Shown: positions 1 through 8,913 of the stretch, one piece after another
Numbering within the stretch: the stretch's first letter is position 1
How the letters are laid out: each line of letters opens with the position of its first letter
From: Limisphaerales bacterium
Lineage (GTDB): Bacteria; Verrucomicrobiota; Verrucomicrobiia; Limisphaerales; SXTU01
Assembly (NCBI GenBank): GCA_009773355.1
Contig: WRPG01000030.1
Location: 1-64,000 of the forward strand
Length of the DNA: 64,000 bases
Direction: 5' to 3'
The notes under the pieces: model-generated
What the model was told of the DNA's origin: nothing
Database searches by the model: none
What the model saw: only the letters and a program-made list of their open reading frames with translations
Translations under genes and position numbers: made by a program

Positions 1-113
1 AGCCCGCCGCCGGCGGGCAGCAGCAGCGCCCCGCCCGCCAGGCCGCCGCCCAGCGCCAGCCACCGCTCGCGCCGCCGCTCGCGTCGCGCCCGGCGGCGCA
101 GCCAGTCTGCCAT
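1..113 (-). CDS. N-terminal fragment of an unidentified protein
   Basis: Read on the minus strand from an ATG at 113, the frame stays open to the window edge for 37 codons. It begins MADWLRRR, continues as a very Arg-rich stretch, then a Gly/Ala/Leu-rich segment that could be the start of a membrane helix. A basic head followed by a hydrophobic stretch fits a membrane or exported protein, but too little is present to name a family. It lies 175 nt downstream of the kinase gene on the same strand and could be its operon partner. The GC-rich sequence makes chance open frames common, so this call is tentative. Confidence 0.4.
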   Translation of the reverse strand, partial: MADWLRRRARRERRRERWLALGGGLAGGALLLPAGGG

Positions 114-288
114 GGCCTGCGCTTCCACGGCTTGTCCACGCGCAGATTTCGTGCCGCGAGGTTTGCCTGCGGGCAGTTGGGCCGCCGGGTGTGATCCGAG
201 ACGAGGCTGCCCCGGTTTGCGGGATCGCGGCGCTCAGAGGGTTGGAAAGGTCACGCTGGCCGGGGCGAAGGCGAACGGCCGCAACCGC

Positions 289-3200
289 CTAGCGGACGGC
301 GACGTGGGCCACGTCATAGACGCGCGTGGTGCGTTCCTGGCCGTCCACCATGAGCAACCGGCCGTTCGGGCTGAAGGAGAGCGTGACCGGGTTGCCGGCC
401 AGGCCGAGGAAGTAGTCGAGGAGCTTGCCGGTGCGGTGGTCCCAGACTTTCACCGAGCCGTCGGCGGAGGCGGTGGCGAGGATGGGCTGCTTCGGATGGA
501 AGGTCAGCGCGCCCACGTCGCCGTCGTGCGCGCGGAAGCCGGGCTGCTCGCGCAACGTGTCCGCGTCGAAGAGATGCACCGCGTGGTCGCTGCCGCCGAG
601 GGCGACGAGCCGGCGGTCGGACGATACCGCGAGGGCCTGGACGTGGAAGCGGTTCGTGGCGGTGAGGAGGGTTTTCCCGGTCGCGCCGTCAAGCTGGCGC
701 AGGTGGAACTCGACGGCGTCGGCCTTGACGGTGTGCGGGGCGATGGCGACGAGGCGTCCGCCGGTGCCGGCGAACTCCGCGCGCAGGTAGCTGCCCACGG
801 CCGAAAACTGGGTCTGGCCGCTTTTGGCGGAGAGGAGCTCAAGGTTGCCGTTGCGGAGCGTGGCGACGAGGCGGTCGCCCTCGGCGTTGAAAGCCAGATG
901 GATCGTCGGGGGAAATCCTTCGCGGTTGAGCTGCTCGGTGACCGTGGCGCCCTCGGTGGCGAAGACCCGCAGCCGGGGCGTGACGAATTGCGGCGCCAGC
1001 AGCGGAACCACGGCGAAGCGCCCGGAGGCCGGGTGCACGGCCATGATCCGGTCATGTCCCATGGCGGGGCCGGGTAGTTCCACCGCCTTGCCAGGCGTGC
1101 TGAGGTCGTAGCGGGCCAGTTCATACGCCTTGCGCGCGACGAGCAGGGTGTCGGCGAGGAACGCGCCACCCCAGGCTTGCTCGGAGACGTGGGAGAACTT
1201 CACCAGCTCGCGCCCGGCGGGGATGCGCCAGACGCGGGGCGGATTGTCCTGCGTGATCAGGTGGCCGCTGGCCGGGTTGAGCACCCAGTTCACGGCCGGC
1301 CCGGGGTTCAGTCCCCCGAAGGTCGCGCGCAGCGTGAGGAACTCGGGATGCCAGAGCCGGAACAGCCAGCGGCCGGAGGCGATCTTGCCCTCCTCGCCCA
1401 TCGTGAGCAGGTGGCCATCGGCGGTCCACGCCATCGCCTCCAGCTTGCCGGCATGCAGCTTGCCCTGCTGGACCACGGCACCAGTGAGGGTGTTGACCAG
1501 CATGACCTCACCCTGCTGCGAGCCGATGGCGACGCGCTGGCCGTCCGGGTGCAGCGCCTGGCACATCGCATAGATGGCGTGCTTGCTGATCTCGCGCCCG
1601 TCGGCGGCGTCGTATATCCAGCAGAAGCGCGAGCCGCCCCCGCTGGAGGCGATGACGCGTCTGCCCTCCGGGTGGATGAGGACGCTGGTGAAGTTCTGGG
1701 CGCGCCTCTGCCAGCGCACGGTGCCGGTGCTGGTCTCGAGCATGGAGAGCTGGAGGCCGCCTTGCACGGGACCGCGCGCGCCGGCGATGACCGCCAACAA
1801 GCCGGCGTCCTGCCCGAGGGCAATTTTCTGGATGCGCTCCCCCGGCAGCGTGAGCGACTTGCGGCGGGTGCCCGTGGCGGTGTCGTGCAGGTCCACTGCC
1901 ACGCCGGTGCCGCGGACGGCGAAGGTCTGCCCATCGCCGGAGAAGACCAGTTCCTGCGGCCGCTGCTGGCCGGTTTTCACGGTGCGCAACAGCCGGCCGT
2001 TGGCGGCGTCCACGAACCCGACATCGCCGCTGGCCACCGCGAACGCGAACTGCCCCGGCTGGCCGGGCACGGCGGCGAAGGGGCCGAACCGCTCGAAGCC
2101 CGGCACGCGCAAAGGGCCGAGCGCACCGTCGCGCTTGGCCGAGAGGTAGGCCCATGTGGAGTCGCGCTCATTGGCCGGGCAGGCGTCCAGCGCCTGCACC
2201 ATGGCGGGAAAATCACCGCTGCGGAACGCCGCCTCGGCGAGGGCGATTTGAGCCTGCGCGGAGGCGGCCCGCGCCTCCTTCTCCGCCTTGAGCGCCTTTT
2301 CCTTCTCGCTGATGGCCAGGTCCGCCGCGCGCGTGGCCTCGCGTTCCTTGGCCCGCAGGCCGCCGACGAACACGACCGTCAGCACCGCGATGACCGCCAG
2401 CGCCGCCGCCGCCGCGATGGTGACGCCCCGGTGGCGTTTCATCAGCAGGACGAGCTGGCCCAGCGCGCCGACCTGCTCCGCGCTGGTGGCGAAGCCGCCC
2501 TGATACGCCTCAATGTCGGCGACGAGCGCGGCGACGTTCGCGTAGCGGTCGGCGGGCTGGAGCGCCATCGCGCGCATGGTCACGGCGGAGAGCGAGGCGG
2601 GCACCTTGCCATCGGGACAATGCGGCAGGCCGGTGACTTTCCGCGCGTCGGGGACTTCCCCGTCCGGCTTTGGCGTCGGTGCCGCCATCGTGTTGTAGGT
2701 CGTGGGCGGCGTGATGATGCCGCTGATGACCTTGGCCAGCACTTCCTCGACCTTCTTGCCCTCGACCGGGTGCCGCAGCGTGAGGATCGCGTAGAGGATG
2801 CCGCCGAGCGAATAGATGTCCGAGTGCGTGCCGATGTCCGCCAGCCGGCCCTCCGCCTGTTCCGGCGGCATGTATTGCGGAGAGCCCATGACCGCGCCCT
2901 CGAGCGTGAGGTTGCCCGCGCCGGCGGCGAGTTCCGCGTCGCTCAACTCGTTGAACCCCTCGATGGCCTGCGCGCGCTCGGCCTCGGACTTCGCGTGCTG
3001 CTCGTCGTCGAGGTGCTTGGCCAGGCCCCAGTCCATCACGAGCACCTCGCCGAACTCGCCCACCATCACGTTCTCCGGCTTGAGGTCGCGGTGGATGATG
3101 CGCTGATGGTGCGCGAAGGCGACGGCGTCGCAGACCTTCCGGTAAATCGTCAGCAGCCGGTCCAGCGTGTAGTGCTGTGTGGTGAACTCGTCGCCCTTCT

Positions 3201-3546
3201 TGATAGCGGTGAGGATGGCCTGGAGCGTGCGGCCCTTCACCAGCTTCATCGTGTAGAAGCGCCGGCCCTGCTCATCGCGGCCCAGCTCGTGGATGGGCAC
3301 GATGTTCGGGTGCGACAGCCGCGCGAGCACGAGCGCCTCGCGCAGGAAGCGCTGCCGGGCGACCTGATCGCTCTCTCCCGAATCCAGCATGACCTTCATC
3401 GCCACCTCGCGGTCGAGCGACTGGTCCGTCGCCTCCAGGATGGCGCCCATGCCGCCGCGCGCGATCTCGCGGCCCACGGCGTAACGGCCCGCGACGGGCG
3501 GCGGCGCGTCCCCGGATGCGTCAAGTGAGGCCATGCTGTCAGGCAC
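289..3546 (-). CDS. Membrane Ser/Thr protein kinase with C-terminal WD40-type propeller
   Basis: This 1085-residue protein is a eukaryotic-type kinase fused to a beta-propeller sensor. Residues about 20-350 form the kinase domain: a Gly-rich loop at GRE.ARGGMG, the ATP-binding Lys51 in VAMKV, the catalytic HRD at 152-154 within HRDLKPENV, and DWG at 172-174 in place of the usual DFG. The activation segment ends in GSPQYMPPEQ. One membrane helix lies at about 375-398, so the kinase should be cytoplasmic and the rest outside. Residues about 470-1085 carry WD40-like repeats, clearest near the end (SADGSVKVWD). From family knowledge, such kinase-WD40 fusions are common in Planctomycetes and Verrucomicrobia. 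The signal sensed and the targets cannot be read from the sequence. Confidence 0.95.
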   Translation of the reverse strand: MPDSMASLDASGDAPPPVAGRYAVGREIARGGMGAILEATDQSLDREVAMKVMLDSGESDQVARQRFLREALVLARLSHPNIVPIHELGRDEQGRRFYTMKLVKGRTLQAILTAIKKGDEFTTQHYTLDRLLTIYRKVCDAVAFAHHQRIIHRDLKPENVMVGEFGEVLVMDWGLAKHLDDEQHAKSEAERAQAIEGFNELSDAELAAGAGNLTLEGAVMGSPQYMPPEQAEGRLADIGTHSDIYSLGGILYAILTLRHPVEGKKVEEVLAKVISGIITPPTTYNTMAAPTPKPDGEVPDARKVTGLPHCPDGKVPASLSAVTMRAMALQPADRYANVAALVADIEAYQGGFATSAEQVGALGQLVLLMKRHRGVTIAAAAALAVIAVLTVVFVGGLRAKEREATRAADLAISEKEKALKAEKEARAASAQAQIALAEAAFRSGDFPAMVQALDACPANERDSTWAYLSAKRDGALGPLRVPGFERFGPFAAVPGQPGQFAFAVASGDVGFVDAANGRLLRTVKTGQQRPQELVFSGDGQTFAVRGTGVAVDLHDTATGTRRKSLTLPGERIQKIALGQDAGLLAVIAGARGPVQGGLQLSMLETSTGTVRWQRRAQNFTSVLIHPEGRRVIASSGGGSRFCWIYDAADGREISKHAIYAMCQALHPDGQRVAIGSQQGEVMLVNTLTGAVVQQGKLHAGKLEAMAWTADGHLLTMGEEGKIASGRWLFRLWHPEFLTLRATFGGLNPGPAVNWVLNPASGHLITQDNPPRVWRIPAGRELVKFSHVSEQAWGGAFLADTLLVARKAYELARYDLSTPGKAVELPGPAMGHDRIMAVHPASGRFAVVPLLAPQFVTPRLRVFATEGATVTEQLNREGFPPTIHLAFNAEGDRLVATLRNGNLELLSAKSGQTQFSAVGSYLRAEFAGTGGRLVAIAPHTVKADAVEFHLRQLDGATGKTLLTATNRFHVQALAVSSDRRLVALGGSDHAVHLFDADTLREQPGFRAHDGDVGALTFHPKQPILATASADGSVKVWDHRTGKLLDYFLGLAGNPVTLSFSPNGRLLMVDGQERTTRVYDVAHVAVR

Positions 3547-3636
3547 TCTTTAGCAAACGAGGCCCGCCGCCCGCGAATCAAAAAGCGCGGCTGAATTTGC
3601 GCTTCCCGCCTCGTCGCTCGCTGCTACTTTGGGGGC

Positions 3637-4107
3637 GTGCCTCTGCTCCGCATCTTGGTGGACGGCTACAGCCTCCTGCACGCCTGGCCGGAACTGGCCG
3701 AGGGCCGGGCGCGCCATTCCGCCGCCGCGCGCGAGGCGCTCATCCACGAGCTGACGCACTACCACGACGCCACAGGCACGCCGGTCACGATCTTCTTCGA
3801 CGGCGCGGGCGCGCCCAAGGGCACGCCGCAGACGCACTCCACGCGGCAGGTCGAGGTGCTCTACTCGCGCGCCGGCCAGACGGCGGACTCGCTGATCGAG
3901 CGCGCCGCCTACCGCCTCAGCCAGCTCGGCGAGGTGCTGGTCATCACCAACGACTTCGCCGAGCGCGACACGGTGAATTCCTTTGGCGGCATGGCGCAAA
4001 GCTGCGAGAACTTCCTGCGCATGATGGGCGAAGCCAACCGGGACATGGCCCTGGACCTGAAGGAGCACAACCGGCGCGAGCGCGCCCGGTTCAAGCAACC
4101 GCGATGA
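3637..4107 (+). CDS. NYN-domain (YacP/Rae1-like) predicted RNase
   Basis: The 156-residue product starts at a GTG, giving MPLLRILVDGYSLLHAWPEL. An N-terminal ILVDGYSLLH strand with its acidic residue, a central TIFFDGAGAPKG segment and a VITNDFAERD motif match the NYN/PIN-like fold of YacP proteins. The family includes Rae1, which cleaves mRNA on the ribosome; activity here is inferred from fold only. The length is close to that of the family. The TGA stop overlaps the ATG of the next gene (ATGA at 4104-4107), so the two are probably translationally coupled although their functions look unrelated. Confidence 0.85.
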   Translation: MPLLRILVDGYSLLHAWPELAEGRARHSAAAREALIHELTHYHDATGTPVTIFFDGAGAPKGTPQTHSTRQVEVLYSRAGQTADSLIERAAYRLSQLGEVLVITNDFAERDTVNSFGGMAQSCENFLRMMGEANRDMALDLKEHNRRERARFKQPR

Positions 4108-6062
4108 CGGCCCGGCTGAAATCAATCCTCGGCCTGCTGGCGGTGGCGATGTGCGCGTCCGCCGCCTTCGCCGCCGCGCCCTTCGCCCCCCGGCCGGTCG
4201 TCAAGCTCACGCCCATCCCCTCGGTCGGCCCCTCGCCCATCACGCCAGACTGCCGCTACCTGTTCGTCGTGGACCTGTCCTCCGCGATGCAGCGCGCCGC
4301 CGACGGCCTTTACCGCACCACGCACCGGCTCGTCGCCAGCGGCCTCGGCGGGCGGATGCGCGACGGCGACGTCTTCACCGTCTGGACTTACGCGGACACC
4401 GTGCTCACGCGCGAGTTCCCGCTCAACGCGTGGACGCCGGACCTGAACATCGCGCTGGCCAACCGCACCTACGAGTTCCTCGCGCAGCAGAAGTTCCGCG
4501 GCAAATCCAACCTCCGCCCCGTCTTCGCCGAGCTGGGTCAGGCCCTTGCCATCTCGACGAACCTCACCGTCATCCTCATCTCCGACGGCACTGATGTGAT
4601 CGTCGGGACGCCCTTCGACCGCCCCATCAACGTCACCTACGGCAAGCGCGCCAGCGAGATGCGCACGGCGCGGATGCCCTTCATCACTTCGCTGGTCACG
4701 CAGCGGGGCGAGTTCACGCAGTGGGCGGTGCGCGGCGGGCTGGAGGACATCGGCCTGCCGTTTCCGGAGAAACCGGTCTTGCCTGCTCCCGTGATTGCCC
4801 AATCGCCTGCGCCTCCGGTCGCGAAGCCAGTCGCGCCGACGAACCCGCCGGCTCCAGCGGTCGTCATAGCCCCGCCGCCGAAGGCGTCCCCGCCCGCTCC
4901 GACACCGATTCCAAAGGTGGTGGTGACAACCAACGTCGTCACCAAACCCGCGCCGCCACTCACCAACACCGTTGCTGCCAAGCTGCCAGAGGTCGTCGCG
5001 CCGAAGCCGCTGCCCGCGCCGCCGGTTCCCGCACCGGCCCCGAAGCCAGTGGCCGTGACCAACATCGTCGCGAGCACTTCACCCGTGCCGAAGCCCACGC
5101 CAGCACCTCCGATCCCAAAGGCACCCGAAGCCGCCCCCATCGTCGCCACCGCGAAGCTGCCGACGCCAGGCACGTCCCCGATGCCGAAGAAGTCCGACGT
5201 AAACCTTCCCCCGCCCGCGCCTGCTCCGAAGCAGGAGGCCAAAGCCGCTGCGCCGCCGCCGCCCAAGCCGATGATTGAAACGCCCAAGACGCCAGTTCCC
5301 TCGCCCAAGCCCGTTGTCACCCTCACCTTGACCAACGCCCCGGCCCCGCCTGTGCCCCAGCCCGTCGTGGCGAAAGCGAACGAGACGCTCGTTCTCCAAC
5401 CCATCCCGCCGGCACTCCCGCCGGCACTCCGACAGCCCAAGAGCGTGATTGATGTGTCCAACGCGCTCGCCAAGGTCGAGTTGCTCCGCCCGCCCGCCGG
5501 CACGTCCGCCCCGACCGCCAAGCCGCTCGAAGCCCGCGTCATTCAGCCCAAGCCCGCTCCGCCGAAGGCGACGAACACCACCATCGCCGCCGCGAAGACT
5601 GTTCCGCCTCCCGCGATCACCCCATCCGCCAAGCAGTCCGTCACGAACGCGTCGGCCACTGCGATGCCTGCGCCCAAAGCCATTCCCATCGTCGTCCCGC
5701 CCGCTGCGACCACGAAGCCGCCGTCGCCCAAACCCGCCGAGGCGAAAGCCCCCGCACCGCCGACCAACACGCCAGTTCGCCCCACTAGCCCGCAAGTTGC
5801 CGTTGCTCCGAAGCCATCTCTGCCGGAAGCCAAGAAGCCCGCGACCGCGAGCGAAGCCAAAACGGTCACCACTCCTGAGAAAGCCGCGAAGTCCGCCGGC
5901 CAGCTCGCCGTCGCCACGCCCGGCGCGCGCCAGGGCGGCTGGGCTTACCTCGCCGCCGCCGTGGCCTTGCTTGTCGTGGCCGGCGGCATCATCGCCCACC
6001 TCCTCCGCCCGCGCCCGCACCCCAGCGTCATCTCGCAATCACTGGACGACACCCGGCTATAA
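4104..6062 (+). CDS. Exported von Willebrand A-type protein with long Pro-rich stalk
   Basis: The ATG at 4104 overlaps the preceding stop and opens a 652-residue protein. It has a signal peptide ending in AAFAAAP and a VWA-like domain at about 50-210, with the strand YLFVVDLSSAMQRA and a later VILISDGTDV. The metal-site motif is degenerate: DLSSA, lacking the second Ser of DxSxS. A proline/alanine/threonine-rich region of roughly 370 residues follows, full of PKP and TNT motifs. It ends with a membrane helix (about 613-633) and a short basic tail. This reads as a surface domain anchored by a C-terminal helix. The open frame extends further 5', but that part has no protein-like character. Confidence 0.8.
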   Translation: MTARLKSILGLLAVAMCASAAFAAAPFAPRPVVKLTPIPSVGPSPITPDCRYLFVVDLSSAMQRAADGLYRTTHRLVASGLGGRMRDGDVFTVWTYADTVLTREFPLNAWTPDLNIALANRTYEFLAQQKFRGKSNLRPVFAELGQALAISTNLTVILISDGTDVIVGTPFDRPINVTYGKRASEMRTARMPFITSLVTQRGEFTQWAVRGGLEDIGLPFPEKPVLPAPVIAQSPAPPVAKPVAPTNPPAPAVVIAPPPKASPPAPTPIPKVVVTTNVVTKPAPPLTNTVAAKLPEVVAPKPLPAPPVPAPAPKPVAVTNIVASTSPVPKPTPAPPIPKAPEAAPIVATAKLPTPGTSPMPKKSDVNLPPPAPAPKQEAKAAAPPPPKPMIETPKTPVPSPKPVVTLTLTNAPAPPVPQPVVAKANETLVLQPIPPALPPALRQPKSVIDVSNALAKVELLRPPAGTSAPTAKPLEARVIQPKPAPPKATNTTIAAAKTVPPPAITPSAKQSVTNASATAMPAPKAIPIVVPPAATTKPPSPKPAEAKAPAPPTNTPVRPTSPQVAVAPKPSLPEAKKPATASEAKTVTTPEKAAKSAGQLAVATPGARQGGWAYLAAAVALLVVAGGIIAHLLRPRPHPSVISQSLDDTRL

Positions 6063-6065
6063 GGA

Positions 6066-6225
6066 GGCGGAGCGCCGGCTTGCAGCCGGCTTAACGCATC
6101 CGAACCAGCAACATGTCGTTTCCCCCCGCGCTGAAAGCCTGCGGAACGGCGAATCTAAATTCCGCTGATTGGCACCGGCTTGTTACGTCTCACGTCATAA
6201 GCCGGCTGCAAGCCGGCGCTCCGCC
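6066..6225. repeat. Palindromic repeat pair with 28-bp perfect terminal inverted repeats
   Basis: Positions 6066-6093 and 6198-6225 are exact reverse complements. Each arm contains its own hairpin, GCCGGCT-TGC-AGCCGGC (7-bp stem, 3-nt loop). The element occupies most of the 313-nt gap between the VWA gene and lysA, where I see no gene. The arrangement resembles a REPIN (two REP hairpins in inverted orientation). It could also act as a bidirectional transcription stop, but there is no T-run. Confidence 0.85.
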
Positions 6226-6375
6226 AACTGAGTGGATCCGATTGATGGCGGCTCGCTCGGCCAGCGGGCAAGTTAAGGAGCAAGCTCAGGAGCAGGTGAC
6301 GAGACGCCATCACGGTGTCCTACTCGCGCACTTTCCCCTTTTCGCTTTCCCCGCCAGCAGGCATAACGCGCCGCC

Positions 6376-7674
6376 ATGCATTCGTTTCGCTACGTCGGGA
6401 AAGAGCTGAGTTGTGAGGGCGTCACCATCGCGTCGCTCGTGAAGCGGCACGGGACGCCGCTCTACGTGTATTCGCAGGCCACGCTCGAGGACCATTTCAG
6501 CAAGCTCCACGCCGCGCTCGCGCCGCTGGACCACCTCATCTGCTACGCGATGAAGGCCAACTCCAACCAGGCCGTCATGCGCGTGCTCGCCAATGCGGGC
6601 GGCGGCTTCGACACCGTGAGCGAGGGCGAGCTGCGCCGCGTCATCGCCGCCGGGGGCGACCCGGCCAAGTGCGTGTTCGCCGGCGTGGGCAAGACGGAGG
6701 CGGAGATCGAGTTCGCGCTCAAGGCCGGCATCTATTGCTTCAACTGCGAGTCCGAGCCGGAGTTGCAGCGCATCAACCGGGTCGCCGCGCGGCTCAAGAT
6801 GATCGCCCCCGTCGCCGTGCGCGTGAACCCGAACGTGGACGCGGGCACGCACGCCAAGATCACCACCGGCACTTACGAGAACAAGTTCGGCATCGCCTTC
6901 GAGGAGGTCGAGGGCGTCTATGCCCGCGCTGCCAAGCTCAAGCACCTCCGCCTGCGCGGCATCCAAACGCACATCGGCTCGCAGCTCACGAGCGTAAAAC
7001 CCTTCGAGCTGGCGGTGAAGAAGCTCCTGCCGCTCGTCGCGAAGCTGAACGCGAAATACAACTTCGAGTTCTTCAGCATCGGCGGCGGCCTGGGCATCAT
7101 CTACAACCCCGCCCTCGCCAGCAGCGACGCGAAGTGGTGGCAGTCCGCCGCCGCGAAGGGCATCCTCACGCCCGCCACCTACGCCGCGCGCGTGGTGCCG
7201 CTACTCAAGCCCTTGGGCCTGCGCATCCTCATCGAGCCGGGCCGCTTCATCGTCGGCAACGCCGGCATCCTCGTCACGCGCGTCGAGTATGTGAAGAAGA
7301 CCGGCAGGAAGAACTTCGTCATCGTGGACGCCGCGATGAACGACCTCATCCGCCCCGCCTTCTACGACAGCTATCACGAGATCGTCCCGCTCACGAAGCG
7401 GGGCGGCGCGACCGTCAGCTCCGATGTGGTCGGCCCGATCTGCGAGAGCGGCGACTACTTCTGCAAGGACCGCCCGCTGCCGAAGGTCGGCGAAGGCGAC
7501 TGCCTCGCGCTCTTGAGCGCGGGCGCCTACGGCTCCGTGATGGGCTCGAACTACAACTCCCGCTCCCTCCCCACCGAGGTGCTGGTCCACGGCAAGAAGT
7601 CTGCGGTCGTCCGCACGCGCCAGCCAGTCGAGGCCATCTGGGCCAACGAGAGCGTGGCGGGGTGGCTGAAGTAG
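6376..7674 (+). CDS. lysA: Diaminopimelate decarboxylase
   Basis: This 432-residue PLP enzyme converts meso-diaminopimelate to lysine, the last step of lysine synthesis, in the cytoplasm. The PLP lysine is Lys60 in CYAMKANSN. HIGSQ, the phosphate-binding SIGGGLGI, the EPGRF motif and the active-site Cys in GPICESGD are all present in order. The C-terminal barrel ends with SAGAYGSVMGSNYNSR, typical of the family. Length is normal. No lysine riboswitch is evident in the repeat-filled upstream gap. The stop TAG lies in a GTAGGCG string at the edge of the downstream repeat cluster. Confidence 0.97.
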   Translation: MHSFRYVGKELSCEGVTIASLVKRHGTPLYVYSQATLEDHFSKLHAALAPLDHLICYAMKANSNQAVMRVLANAGGGFDTVSEGELRRVIAAGGDPAKCVFAGVGKTEAEIEFALKAGIYCFNCESEPELQRINRVAARLKMIAPVAVRVNPNVDAGTHAKITTGTYENKFGIAFEEVEGVYARAAKLKHLRLRGIQTHIGSQLTSVKPFELAVKKLLPLVAKLNAKYNFEFFSIGGGLGIIYNPALASSDAKWWQSAAAKGILTPATYAARVVPLLKPLGLRILIEPGRFIVGNAGILVTRVEYVKKTGRKNFVIVDAAMNDLIRPAFYDSYHEIVPLTKRGGATVSSDVVGPICESGDYFCKDRPLPKVGEGDCLALLSAGAYGSVMGSNYNSRSLPTEVLVHGKKSAVVRTRQPVEAIWANESVAGWLK

Positions 7675-7684
7675 GCGCTGTAGC

Positions 7685-7932
7685 GGCGCTCTGTGAGCGC
7701 CCAGCCCCAGCGGGGCTGAACAACAGTAGCCGTGGGTGAAGTGAGCCAGGCGAACGAAACCCACGGTAGCCACGTGAAGGATGGGCCAACCGCGTAGTGG
7801 TTGAACCGTTGGTGAAACTCCGCGTTCTGTTCAACCGCTACGCGGTTGCGGTCTTGGGCGGACGGAACCGTGGGTTGCGCTCGCGTTGCTCGCTCCACCC
7901 ACGGCTACCATTGTTTGGCTCCTACGGAGCCA
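7685..7932. repeat. Cluster of nested palindromic repeats
   Basis: The 356-nt gap after lysA is almost entirely palindromes. Simple hairpins of the form stem-3 nt-stem lie at 7685-7701 (GGCGCTC-TGT-GAGCGCC), 7702-7718 (CAGCCCC-AGC-GGGGCTG) and 7916-7932 (TGGCTCC-TAC-GGAGCCA). Between them is a nested element: outer arms 7726-7746 and 7888-7908 are inverted with two mismatches, and inner arms 7787-7806 and 7829-7848 are inverted with one mismatch. I see no gene in the gap. Confidence 0.85.
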
Positions 7933-8039
7933 GACCGTTCCGCGGGAATTGAAAGCGCAGCAGGCGCATCGGGGAAGGCGATGCCGCGCGCCGGAGAATC
8001 AATTTCCCGGCAGACCGGCGCGCTTGCTACATGAGGTGC

Positions 8040-8588
8040 ATGAAAATGAACCGTCGCCTCACCCAATTCACCGCCACCCTCGCCCTCGCCACCGCGACGC
8101 TCCTCGCGGCGTGCTCCACGCGCACAGGGTTCTCCCAGAACCCGCCGCCCAGGCCGAAGGAGCGCATCGGCGTGTATGATTCCCGCGCCATCGCGGTGGC
8201 CTATGCCGGCTCGGCCTTTCAGCAGCAGAAGATGAAAGACCTGACCGCGCGCCACCAACAGGCCAAGGCCGCCGGCGACACGAAGGAAACCGCGCGCCTG
8301 GAGGCGGAGGGCCAGGCGTGGCAGGCGGCACTGCACCGGCAGGGCTTCGGCACCGCGCCGGTGGACGACCTGCTGGCTCACATCGCGAGCGAGCTGCCGC
8401 GCCTCCGCGAGACCGCCGGCGTGACGACGCTCCTCTCCAAGTGGAACCAGCCCGAACTCGCGAAGCACCCGCAAGCCGAGCGCGTGGATGTCACGATGCA
8501 ACTCGTGGATGCGTTCCGCCCGACCGAGACCCAGCGGAAGCGCGCCCTCGAGATTCAGCAGCACCGTCCGGTGTCGGTGAAGGACTGA
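8040..8588 (+). CDS. Predicted lipoprotein of unknown function
   Basis: The product starts MKMNRRLTQF and has a lipoprotein signal peptide with the lipobox LLAAC, so it should be acylated and membrane-attached in the periplasm. An in-frame ATG at 8031 and another at 8046 are alternative starts. The mature part of about 155 residues begins near RIGVYDSRAIAVAYAGS and is rich in Gln, Lys and Ala helices. I do not recognise the family. The RIGVYDSRAIA strand followed by helices loosely recalls Skp/OmpH-type chaperones, but that is weak. Confidence 0.75.
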   Translation: MKMNRRLTQFTATLALATATLLAACSTRTGFSQNPPPRPKERIGVYDSRAIAVAYAGSAFQQQKMKDLTARHQQAKAAGDTKETARLEAEGQAWQAALHRQGFGTAPVDDLLAHIASELPRLRETAGVTTLLSKWNQPELAKHPQAERVDVTMQLVDAFRPTETQRKRALEIQQHRPVSVKD

Positions 8589-8611
8589 GGCAGATCGTGG
8601 GCGGTGGAGTG

Positions 8612-8805
8612 CGAGGACTGGTCCTCGCGATTCAAATTGCGAGCTCGGTGGTCGGCCCACGTCTTGGAGTGCGCCGGCAGAGCGCAGCGGCGACGGCGCT
8701 TTGGCCTCCCGCGAAGCGGAACGCGAGACCGCATCCGGCGGATGCCAACCGCTCTGCGGGAGGTGAAAGCGGTGTCGCCGCTGCGCTTGCCACCGCAGTC
8801 CAAGA
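8612..8805. repeat. Palindromic repeats with ~40-bp imperfect inverted arms
   Basis: The hairpin GCGAGGAC-TG-GTCCTCGC lies at 8612-8629. Further on, 8662-8702 and 8766-8805 form inverted arms of about 40 bp with a handful of mismatches and one indel, sharing the core AGCGCAGCGGCGAC. Together they fill most of the 325-nt gap between the lipoprotein and the DUF4304 gene. I see no coding potential there. Confidence 0.8.
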
Positions 8806-8894
8806 TGCGCGCCGGAGGCTGGACAACGGGCGGGGTTCGGAACAGGGTGCGCTGGCCGGATGGGATGGGCTGCGTGATGTGCAAGCTATCACCA

Positions 8895-8901
8895 GTTAGG
8901 C
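8895..8901 (+). other. Isolated GTTAGGC heptamer (attC R'-box-like)
   Basis: GTTAGGC matches the integron core consensus GTTRRRY and sits 13 nt ahead of the next start codon. A partner box (GCCTAAC-like) is not visible upstream, so this is not a complete attC site. It is recorded because the same heptamer recurs next to another orphan gene near 30.4 kb. Confidence 0.25.
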
Positions 8902-8913
8902 CGTTTCACGCGC

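Noticed and set aside
1177-3528. 783-codon plus-strand frame opposite the kinase
   Set aside because: No domain features; the opposite strand has intact kinase motifs and WD40 repeats.
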